This document shows positions 23,952 through 33,569 of a stretch of DNA of 64,000 nucleotides, in pieces. The DNA comes from Lunularia cruciata (lineage: Eukaryota; Streptophyta; Marchantiopsida; Lunulariales; Lunulariaceae), in the NCBI GenBank assembly GCA_948567375.1, contig OX419761.1, positions 15,414,243 through 15,478,242 of the forward strand, read 5' to 3'. The notes under the pieces were generated by a model. The model did not search any database. It had not been told where the DNA came from and was given only the letters and a program-made list of their open reading frames with translations. The position numbers were made by a program, and so were the translations under genes. Every line of letters begins with the position of its first letter. Position 1 is the stretch's first letter.

Positions 23952-25067
23952 CTTATATATGGTCAGAATGTCCTGCACATCGTAAGGTTGCCAAACTCCT
24001 CTCCATGACTCTGCATTTCCCTGTGGTGGTCTCGAGATCCGCTTTCCCATATCCCTCATTTGTCGATGTATGTAAACTACGGGATATGGATCTGTGTAAT
24101 CTTCTTCGCTGTACCGTCGTAGCTGTTTGACAATCCGGATCTGAATGAAAGACCTCTCCACTAAATTGGTCAAACTTAAATCTATTGACATTCCCCCGCC
24201 ACTATCTTTCCACGCAGACTCAAACACCGTCAAATCATACTGGCAATGTACCATGTCAAATGAAGCCAAGTCCAGAAATATGGCTTTCTCTTCATCTCCT
24301 AAGCTGTCAAAACTCACTCTGAGTCTTTCCCACAGCCTGTCCTGTTTAGTTCCATCTATACATCCTGCTTCACATAGCCTACCAAGAGTGCTTCTCCATA
24401 TCTTTTCATTATTCCGTCCACGTAAGGAACTGCCAATCACATCTAAAGTGAGAGGTAGCCCTTTGCACGTCCCCACAATCTGTTCCACCAACTCCTTGGG
24501 TATCGCTTCTAAGGTGGGACTTTGAACCCGAGCTTTGAATAGTGTCAGCGCATCATTATCTGACAGGAACGGGAGAACATGTTTTACAAAACCACATCTA
24601 TCCTTTTGTATGCGAGAGATTACTACCAAACGACTACCTTCTCCGCAAGAGAGTCCTTTCAAGTGATTCGTCATGTCGGCTGCATTATCACAGTCATCCA
24701 AAGTCAGTAGAAGTTTCTTTCCCTGTAATAGTTTCAATGTGCCCCACTCATCCTGCACCTCAACGCTTGCTTGCTTCCCGTTGCCTTCGTACAAGTTTCC
24801 AACAACCATTTTCCAGAAGTCTGTCCGACTGAGGGTTTTTTGGAGAATTTCAACAAAACAGACATAGTCAAATTGGCTTTGGATTTTCATCAGGACTTGT
24901 TTCGCAAGTGTCGATTTGCCTAAACCACCCATCCCCACCAGTAGTATCTGCTTCGGTCCTGCCTCTGGCAATTCGAGCACTTCCATGAATTCCCTAATAC
25001 GATCTCCGAACTCAATTATCCCGTCAGGAAGTCCAAGATGGTTCTCCAATCCTACTTTTCTTGACTC
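23952..25067 (-). other. HNL-B exon 4: NB-ARC nucleotide-binding switch
   Basis: 372 codons, open throughout. Motifs in order: P-loop GMGGLGKST (protein residues about 350-358), kinase-2 LLLTLDDCD (ending in Asp as in TIR-type NLRs, not Trp), RNBS-B GSRLVVISR, GLPL (CKGLPLTLDVIG), an RNBS-D-like IFLDLASF, and IHRQMRDMG in the MHD position. The core ADP/ATP-binding motifs look functional, but the Asp of MHD is replaced by Arg. The exon ends TATAAG|GTAAGG at 23952. An internal ATG just upstream of this exon is intronic and not a start. Confidence 0.9.
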
Positions 25068-25269
25068 CTGGTTAATGGAAAGAAGACACAAGAATCAGCA
25101 AGAACCGCAATTGCTCAACGAGACAAAACAGCAAGGTCATGTTAGAAAACGGACGGAATTCCCACAATATCCCAAATTCCAGAAGATTTGAGAGCTCAAT
25201 AGGATTGATAACATTGACCAAATTGGGATTGACTTGAAAGTTGCTGGTTTTCTTATTTTAGGACCATAC

Positions 25270-25464
25270 CTCCTCAAGACAGATAGTTTGCAAGAAACGG
25301 ACCAAATGCTGAAAACTATCTGACGTCTTGTCCTCTGGCTTGCAGATAGTAAAATGGTTTACTCCACGAATTGAATAGAAGTCGTCCATGTCAGGTCGGG
25401 CAGATGCTTCTTCAACCAACTGGAAAGAATCGCGAGGAAAGTATCCCGGTACCCATTCCCATAC
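25270..25464 (-). other. HNL-B exon 3: C-terminal part of hydrolase with catalytic His
   Basis: 195 nt, 65 codons, from VWEWVPGYF to LEEV. GVNHFTICKP carries the histidine expected for the hydrolase triad and is conserved in all three HNL copies (GVDHFTI in A and C). Acceptor CTGTAG, donor GAG|GTATGG. Its size is identical in HNL-C (39164-38970). Confidence 0.85.
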
Positions 25465-25657
25465 CTACAGATAGATGAAAATCATAGACGATCTCAATTA
25501 CTAAAGCTCTTGGCAGTAAAGCTCTATTGAGGAACTGTGCCGAAGCCTACTATGATACCAAAACTTCTGTTTAGATACAGAGTAACGGTAAAAACACTAA
25601 AACTAGTACTGTGATATACAGTACAAGAATGACCAGAAGGCAAATTATAAGAATTAC

Positions 25658-26326
25658 CTTGCGCAGGTTTCGTATGATGTTGAGGCTTCGCACTTGAGTT
25701 TCTTCCGTTTCCATAACACCACACGTCTTCCAACCGTATTGGATCCGCAACTTTGCAAATTCTGCGTTGATTCGAGCACCTTGCGCACTTAGGAGTTCCA
25801 TATATTCCAGTAAGGGATTTCTAGACTTTGATGAGCCCCCCAAGCACATCCTGAATCCTTGTTGAGGTGTCCCGTAGAAGAACAATCCTCTCAAATTTCT
25901 CAAAAAATTGGAATACTCGCGGATTCCAGACTTTGTGTATGCTCTTTGACGTTGCACTTGTAGACAGACCTCTTTCATGACCAGCCCACCTACGCAGTGA
26001 CCGACCAGCACAACCGGCCAGTGCTGCCCAATGTTTCCAAAATGGATCAGAGATTGAGCAAGATACTCGCCTGTAAGATGCATATCCATTCTTCCGTGTG
26101 AAGGAGAAACTTTCAGACTCGAATCGTAAGAGACTGAGAGTACACGAGCTTGAGGGAACTGTTGGACAAGCAAAGTGCCGAGCCAACACGCTGAGCTGTC
26201 TCTCACCATCCAAGTTTGGATGTGTGCCTCTTCGCAATCGTTCCACACATAACCGTGAAAAAATATCACTTCCATAGTGATCTCTCCAGATACCGGTCTG
26301 TGAATTTCGTAAATAGCATCACTCAC
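25658..26326 (-). other. HNL-B exon 2: alpha/beta-hydrolase core
   Basis: Exon of 223 codons with the start of a SERAC1/PGAP1-like hydrolase. Motifs: VIFFHGY (oxyanion region), SVSYDSS, VVLVGHCVGGLVMK (nucleophile elbow) and GLFFYGTPQQG. The elbow residue is Cys (TGC at 25994-25996) where the family has Ser; the paralogous exon in HNL-C has Ser. The acceptor ends in TTGCAG and the donor reads AAG|GTAATT at 25658. The catalytic His lies in the next exon. The substrate is unknown for this class. Confidence 0.85.
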
Positions 26327-26453
26327 CTGCAAGTTCCGACAATGAGGTTCTTATTCAATACTACAAAACGTAATTGGACCATGAACCTCTGCAAATGCTT
26401 TTGCAATAAGTGTATAAAGAAATGGACAGCAAAGCAACCATGGATTATTTACC

Positions 26454-27290
26454 CGTTGATAGCTATCACGAACTGAACCAGACCCGGAACTGGAAGCCGC
26501 CATAGTCACGTATGGATGCTGTGGATTGTCACCCCGGAATAGATCAAATGTGGATGCAGTAACCACGTATAATAGCTGATGACACAAGACATGAAAAACT
26601 ACTATAAATTTCTGTTTTCTTGTGGTTTCCATACATTCAATCCCTCTTTTCGTTGCATCGCAAAGCATAATGACGTGAAGGAGTTTTGCCTTTCCGACGC
26701 TACTATACAAATACAATGTTTTCAGTTATGTTGTCAATTTCACGAAATGTAGAGCTGTCGTACTATACCAGTCTCAGTGCTAGTCTCAAGCAGAAAGAAA
26801 TGTTTTACTGACGGACGTTTGAGAACAGGTTTTCCTCCCCAGCAATGCAAAACTTCCATTCAACAGATCGGAAACAAACCCAAAAAGGTCCGTACGAGCA
26901 GATGCTGGGAAGTGAAGCCTGGACTTGCCTTGCGCTGGTCTCAGGGCCATCGAGGAAGATAACTCCCACTTCGATATTTCTGCGCTGTTTTGCAGCGTTT
27001 CGACTGAAATATGCTCTCAAGAGACACTGTGAGGAGTTGCGAGTTCGTCCAGTATTCTCTCAGGAAGAATTCTCAACATAGGTAGCTCTACGAGCGAGTT
27101 CCTTCTATGCTCAAACCCAGAACTATGAGTTCCAGTACTTACTCGCTCATGGCCACGAGACTCGCAGGAAATGCAATCTCTCCAGCTTCTCTCATTTGGT
27201 AGAACCAGAAGTTATACACCATCGTACCGAAATGACGATCAGTTTTCCCTGGATACCCTGCCGGTGTACTTTCTTGTTCATAAAAGTCAT
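26454..27290 (-). other. Upstream flank of HNL-B with conserved coding-like segments
   Basis: Aligns with 40150-41060 upstream of HNL-C. On the minus strand both copies keep an open frame directly upstream of the proposed start ATG (KAKLLHVIMLCD, LLYVV, STFDLFRGDNPQHPYV). Further up is LPMLRILPERILDELATP, interrupted by TGA in this copy only, and then VYNFWFYQMREAG. These could be 5' exons giving HNL a longer N-terminus, or part of a separate upstream gene. HNL-A shows no similarity upstream of its ATG, which favours the short start. Confidence 0.4.
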
Positions 27291-28140
27291 GACGTTGCCT
27301 CTTGGTCGTAAAATCTCACGACGTTGTTTCTTTTCTACGAAGAAGGAAATGAAGAGGCGCAAAGAAGTGCAAGGACTCACTTCCCGCTCGTGACGTTGTT
27401 TCTCTTTTACTACGAAGGAAAAGAAGAGGTGCAAAAGAAGTGCAGGAACTCACTCCCCTCTCACAACACGAGTATGGTAGTGCCCTCTATATATAGTATA
27501 TTTCCAGTGTTCATGATCAGTTTATGCTAAACCTTATTGCCGGGTTTCACAACTCGGTTCCCCGCGAGAGAAATAATTTATTCAATTGATCAAAGAATCT
27601 CATAAACAAATTTTGGTTGCGTGAGGGGCCTCCAAAGGCTTGCTGGAAGCATGTCTAATTTAGCTATGTTTCATAAATGCATGATATCCTGCGTGGTACA
27701 ATAACTGCATGATGTCCTGATTATTATACTTAAAAACTACCAAGTTCCATTTTATTCGGATTATGGTATTTTTATATGTGAACCGCGAAGAAATGCAGGA
27801 CTCGCCGTGCGATTATGTCTCCAAGTATCGCATCTCTTTTTCTCTTACTAAAAGAACATCTGTGCCGAGAGTGACAGCTGTCCATATAACCCAGAAGTAG
27901 AAGTAGCAGTGCCGACAAGTAGCTCCAAGTTGGAACAATGGGAAAGCAGAGCTAACGGAGAGAAAAGCCGACCGCAAGAAGGATGGGAAGATCCCATCAA
28001 GCCGTACGAGAAAAAGACACAAGAGATAAGATGGGCTAACCAGTCCGCAGCTAAGCAGTCCACCTGTCGCTAAGGACTTCAGAAGGATTGCCAGAACCTT
28101 GAAAGATCGAGATTACAGGAGTTGTGGGAATCCAGGAATG
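27290..28140. repeat. Truncated RLP-type 3' flank, next to HNL-B
   Basis: Similar to 55240-56050 (the outer flank of RLP-D3). Landmarks are ctcactcccctctcacaac, atatatagtatatttccag, gaggggcctcc, gcatgtctaatttagct, gccgacaagtagctccaagt and gatcgagattacaggagttg. The match ends near 28140, inside module M, and unrelated sequence follows, so no RLP body is present. It also contains a partial duplication of the acgttgtttct segment at 27310-27420. Confidence 0.6.
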
Positions 28141-29160
28141 CTAAGAAGGGAGTATATTATGTCTTTCTTTTTCATTATCTGATTCCTTTGTTCAATTCTC
28201 TTTTTCGAGGTACTGATATGAACCATAGGAAAAAAATGTCTACTTATTTCATGTTCTCTCTTTCACTTCGGAATTACACTGTTATTCTAGCAGGACATCA
28301 TGCATCTTAAAAGATAGGGCTAAACTACACATAATAAGTATAAACTATTGAATAATGGATCCTTGGAATTATACAAATATATAGCATCCAGACAAGTAAA
28401 GAGCAGTCCATATTCATGTTGAGACAGGTGAGGGGGTCCCTGCACGTTTTTTGCTGCCTTCTGCCCCTTCCCTTTTCGTCACAAGATTACTAACATCGTG
28501 CAATTTAAGCCACCACCGAACTAATGTCCACAGCTTTCTCATTGAATTCGGTGTGCATGTGTCATTTGCATAAAGTAGCGCGTTGAAAGTAAATCAACCT
28601 TAGAGGTCTACTCTTGTTGGCTTTTAAGAATCAAGGATAACGGAATACAAGGATCAGGCTCTTTGAATCCATGACTTCTTAAAACTTAAAATACAATCAC
28701 ATTTATGAAGAATAGACAAGTTGATATGTAAATTTCAATTACGCCGACTCCAAACAGCTTTATTGATAGGCTTTTTCTAAGCAGTGAACAAAGCCTATGC
28801 ACAGGAGGGCTACTTATCATTCGAGGAACAGACAGAGCAAAAGCGAAGCTAACGTTGATCACAGACAAAGCTACTGGTTTGTAATGAGAGATTGTAAGCC
28901 CGCCTGACCTTTCCTGCTTATCTAGCTCACTCCTCCTATTAACACTTTCAGCCAATCAGATTTAAGGATATTGTGTAATTGGTCGTTACCACTTCTTGCT
29001 CATGGTCATAAGATTCTGTTTATATCATGTTTTAGCATTGTAGTCAAGCTCATAGCATAGCTAGAGTGGTTTGATGGGTTTATTTGCACCATGTATAGTA
29101 CCATAGAGGGGTCAGGTCGATGAGCAGAAAAGTGGAGTGGACAAAGTCACAAAAGATTCT
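28141..29160. other. Unassigned spacer
   Basis: No coding or repeat signal recognised. The open frame at 28955-28686 (-) has no paralogue or motif. Confidence 0.35.
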
Positions 29161-29219
29161 GTGGAACAGCCTCCGAAAACTACCTAGTGTTTCGACTTGT
29201 TCTGCGAAGACTTTTATGT

Positions 29220-29500
29220 ACAGGAGAGCACACCTGTGAGAGCACAAAGTTCTTTCATGGTGTGCTCACTGTTCCAGGATTCATTCCTCAAACGGAGGTA
29301 TCAGTCTATAAAGATGCGAGTATATTTCTGCTTTTTGATTACTGTAAGCTGATTCTTACAAATGGTATATTAATATCTCTGGTAATCGATGTTGAGCTAA
29401 AAATAACAACTCACATTTAAATTTTATGTTTTTTATTTTATAGCTTTCCTTTTGCTTTCATGTAACGCTAGTCTCGTGTTGTCATCATCGTTTTTTTTCA
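29220..29500 (+). repeat. Dispersed repeat R3, copy 1
   Basis: Similar to 49300-49510 (tgtgctcactgttccaggattcattcc here, tgtgctcccctgttcccgggttcattcc there; later atctctggtaatcgatgttgagctaaaaataa-like). Shorter matches occur at 32945, 56830 and 61725 around gctcccctgttcc, where the segment ends module M. Confidence 0.5.
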
Positions 29501-29639
29501 TTGTTCAATGGCGAAAGCGAGAGAGCGCGTGTACATAGATAATCCAGATTCTTTTTTATGAGAGAAGAATACATTACAATTCGTTACTGCTTTTCTATAC
29601 CAACCAATACATCAACTGTCTTTTGTTCAACTCATTTCT

Positions 29640-30245
29640 TTCTTTGCTATTTTTCTACATTGGACTCTAGTGATTGGAGGCATGACATTATTGCTTCCAA
29701 GGCCCCATGTACTAACCATTCATTGTGTCTTCCATTTCAACATCAAGTATAAAGGATACTTGGGAGCCAAATATTGGACCCAAGCTTACAAGAGAGGAAA
29801 AACAAAGAGTTTGGAGGTTCTTGAGAAGTTACACAAGTTGTTTTGCTTTCAATATGAATGATTTGGGTGCTCTAAAAGAACCTTATATTCAGATTGAGCT
29901 GATTTGTGATACATAAATTTTTTATGTCCCTGTAAATATAATGACATACCAGAATATTAATTTAGAGCCCAAATAGAGATCTTTTTGAGGTTAGTTTGGT
30001 GGAAATTTCACGTGGAAAATATATTTCAGCTATATTGATGCCAACCAAGAAGGATTTGCATAACAATTGCATAGAAAGGCACTTGTGTATGAAGATTATT
30101 GTCCTTTCAATTGACAAACTAGAGATTATAAGTATACCATGTCTACACTAGAGGAGATCTTTGATGCAATTGGGCATACAAAGGCCTTCTTACTTTGGAT
30201 CTTGGAGTAAGATATCATCAGTTACCAGTTAGTGAGGAATACAAG
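29640..30245 (+). mobile_element. Ty3/gypsy reverse-transcriptase remnant
   Basis: Plus-strand pieces of a gypsy pol gene in more than one frame. The first reads LTREEKQRVWRFLRSYTSC and then FAFNMNDLGALKEPYIQIEL, the stretch before the RT domain. The second, about 30095-30235, reads DYKYTMSTLEEIFDAIG and then a frame-shifted TLDLGVRYHQLPVSE, the region with the first catalytic Asp. Stops and frameshifts break it, and no LTRs were found nearby. Confidence 0.65.
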
Positions 30246-30304
30246 TCTAAGACAATATTGCCCAGGTGCTCCAAACAAAAACTTGATTCCTAGAGGGTTT
30301 TTTG

Positions 30305-30850
30305 TACATATATACATTGCTACAAAATATACATCGTTGTCAACATCATATACTATAGAAGCACAACTCACATTCAAAATCAATCTTTCACTCAACAATT
30401 TCTCCACAATTGTGCATTGATTATAGTCAAGCAAGTGATCCCAAGTGACACTTGTCGGCCTCTATCTACCATAGCCAAGAACTCAAAGGCTCAACAAATC
30501 AAAGAAGTGAGCTTTTTAGATTTGCACATCAAAGGTATACTCCTCTACTTGACCTAGATCTCTAGCCCTAATGGCACCACTAACATCATATCTCATAGTG
30601 CAAATGATGCAAGTGATGGTGGAAACCACCATGTGATTAGTAGCCCTAACCTAACATTGGATAGCCAACAAGTAGTCCATGAGTAACTACCAAAATAACT
30701 ATGATTGCCAACACTACCACTCCATTGCCCTAGCAACCTAGCTTTGGCATTACAAATGTAGTGACAATTGTTTTGCATATATATATATATATTGCTATAT
30801 AATATACATCATTGTCAACATCATACACTATAGAAGCACAACTCACACAT
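30305..30850. repeat. Direct repeat of about 62 bp, 475 bp apart
   Basis: The segment ending catcatatactatagaagcacaactcaca (about 30310-30372) recurs at about 30785-30848 with few differences. The second copy follows an (AT)n run at 30778-30792. Between them nothing is recognised. Confidence 0.6.
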
Positions 30851-32160
30851 AAGTCATACATGAAGTCTAAAGTGCCACAATCGCTCTCCTAGTTGGCAAT
30901 TAGGTCCTTCTAACTCCATATAGCCATCTTTTCCAAGTATATAGTATACCATATGGTGGCAAAGATCAAGAGACCGGGTGCTATCAAGCCCCATCACAAG
31001 TTGCATGTTTGCAATCTATATCACATAAACAATGAACTAGCTATAGGTCAAATACATTTAAGACATAACCATTGTCCTTGAGGACCCACCATGAGAGGAG
31101 GATTCAAAGATGCCATATGTCATCCTCTTGAATAACTATCACACACCAACCTAGTAGCTGCTCCACCAAAAGAATAGTATAACATACACCACAAGCTTGC
31201 ATGTACAAGTGCCAAGCTTGGATCCATATGCTATCAATCTTTGGGAGGTGGTATTGTGCACAATTGCCCACATGATCCTTCCAAACAATACCATCATCGT
31301 GTCCTTCCAACACAAGGATAACAAAAGTAAACCCTCACACACTCTCAAGATACTGCAGCCTGTAGTAACATCAAGTGTAGTTGACATTGTCTATTGTAGA
31401 TATACATTATCACCTCATGAAATTGAGGGATCAAGGATCCATAACCTCCTCCTTGAATGGTAGCATAACATAGAATATCATATGTTGAGCCATTGCCAAG
31501 TTTTCAAAGGCCATTTGCATCACTCTCTAAAAGTTCTATGCCCATTGAGAACATGCACTCACCCATATGTTTAGATTATACAAGTCCAAAACTAAAGTAG
31601 CATCTTGATGAATAATTGTAGATAAATTTGGGTCTGATGCATAGAATAGAAAATAAAGAGAGAAGGATACCAAGGAGACTTGCCTGTTGAACCAACAGCC
31701 CATGGTCAACCAAGATAATTGGAGGTCCCAATCACCCAGGTGGCTTCTCTACAAACCATTGTGCTTGTTCCACAAATTGATTATTCTTTGTTTTGTCAAA
31801 TATAAGTATCACTAGCAAAGGTCTAAAGCGAGGGGCTGACCGAGAGCATTTTGGTCATGAGTTTGAAGACGTTGTGTTCAAATCAATGCGTATTCAATAC
31901 TTGCACTGCAGCTCAGTTGTTTCATCTAAGTCAAATAATTGGAAAATGCATCTTGCAAATTGCTTGAAGAAGCCTCGTGCAACTGGATATCTTGATAATA
32001 GTATTAACCGGCTTCAATAGTCTATTTTATATACCCCAGTCAATGAGTTGTATATCATTCTTTTCCCTGTATCATGTTATTCGCACAATTAAAAAGAGCA
32101 TTTTATAAAGAATCATGGTATTTTACAACGTGTTTTAAAATGAGAAACAAACAAACGTTT
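30850..32160. other. Unassigned, possible old transposon sequence
   Basis: Even composition with few long frames. A 75-codon frame at 31793-32020 (+), with a C-x-S...WKMHLANC-like end, could be a transposase zinc-finger relic, but the match is too weak to name. Confidence 0.3.
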
Positions 32161-33569
32161 CCTAATGGTGGTGCGCTTTTTAGCAATTTTGTATATTTGT
32201 TGTTTTGAAATTATATATTCTATATTTCCATATTTATAAATGCATGATATCCTGCAAGATTTATTAAATGCATCATGTCCTAATTGTTTAGCTTAAAGAG
32301 CCAAGCTTCATAACATCTTAGTCATCACTAAAGCGGAAGAAAATGCAACCAGATCATGGATACAGCAAGTGCCAAGTGCGCAAAAGTGTCAACTAAAACG
32401 CAATTAAGCGTGTGACAGGTGTCAAATGAAGCAGAAGAAGATGTCCCGACAAGTAGCTCAAATTTCTTAAAGTGGATGAGAACCGTAACCAGTCCACTTG
32501 TCGCTAAAGCCTTCAAGAGCCATCGCCAGAGCATTAGAAGATCGAGATTACAAGAGTTGGCGAAATCCGGGCACTTGCTCGTCGGAGGCAGTGCGGGAGA
32601 CCATGAGCTCCTGGAACCCTCAAGAGAGAAAATGCATGCCATGCAGAATGGTGGAAACCTCTATGATTCTTTGCTGTGGTCTGTTTGGGGAACGGATTTT
32701 GTTAACTCTTTGGTTCCGATCACGGAAGCCCAGAAGTCGCAGATTTCAAACGATGCTGAAACTCAAACCAAATTTGGTTGGACTTGCCTCATATTTTGGC
32801 TATGGAGCCGATACTAGAGATTTGACATCTACACATGTAACATGTTATAAACACCGATGTAACACCCGTCTCTTTCTCTTTCTATGTGACTATGTCACGT
32901 AACCCCTACGAATAACATAGACTAAGTTTTCCCGGCCCGACGTTTTAATGTGCTCCCTGTTCCAAAATTATACTCCACCAACAGAAGCATCAGCCACGAT
33001 GATAAACAGTTGCATTATTTCAAATTATAGATTGTAAGACGTGAGTATATTATTTCTTCCTTCGGTGTTGGTAGAAATTGGTCCTTGTTGCAGCTCAGAA
33101 ATGTTTAGGGAGTTTAAAGTCCTTATATGCGAATTATTCCCTTTGAAAGTAAGGGCAAAAAGAATAATTCGCGTAAAGAATGCCCTGTTTCAAAGAGACA
33201 TTTCCTTTAGTAATCACCTTGATCACAAATAAGTTATTAACTCAATTGGGTATCATATCATAACAAATACCAGAGTGACTCATGAAGTAGAATGATCTGG
33301 AGCATCTGTGTCATATTCTGATTATCTGAGGAAGTTGGCACCAACATAGCTTGAATCTATTCCAGTAAACCAATAGTACATAAGTAACTCGTCTCATTGA
33401 TCTCATAAAATGTCTTGCAAAGCATCCATCCCGCGTAGCAAAGAAAGAAGAAAAGTAATTTGACATCAGTATTATGCATGAGTTAAAAAAGTCAATTAAG
33501 TGAATGGATGCTTTGGAAGTTAACTGGAACTCATTTTCCCGCAGCGGTGGAATTTGGACAAATATCTCA

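Larger units (their letters stand above)
19480..26503 (-). pseudogene. HNL-B: alpha/beta-hydrolase-NB-ARC-LRR immune receptor, five exons, two frame lesions
   Basis: Nearly complete HNL-class NLR, a cytoplasmic pathogen-sensing receptor. Proposed exons: 26503-26453, 26326-25658, 25464-25270, 25067-23952 and 23803-19480. All introns are GT-AG (126, 193, 202 and 148 nt) and all junctions are phase 0. Residues 1-305 are the hydrolase (GHCVGG elbow, Cys128; His277), about 306-677 the NB-ARC and 678 onward the LRR. The last exon is 4,324 nt. Discounting a 41-nt inverted insertion (near 21905-21945) and restoring one lost base (near 20262) gives 4,284 nt, exactly 1,428 codons, for about 2,104 residues in all. 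The start is chosen because homology to HNL-A begins at this ATG. As written, translation stops at 21884, after about 640 residues of LRR. Either a recent pseudogene or, less likely, assembly errors. Confidence 0.8.

Noticed and set aside
23943-25091. Start of an NB-ARC-only protein at the upstream methionine near 25091
   Set aside because: That methionine is in the intron; the CAG acceptor at 25068-25070 and phase-0 join to the hydrolase exon, conserved in HNL-C, explain the frame better.
31793-32020. Possible BED zinc-finger transposase
   Set aside because: Only a WKMHLANC-like stretch supports it; there is no second cysteine pair in the right spacing and no transposase core nearby.
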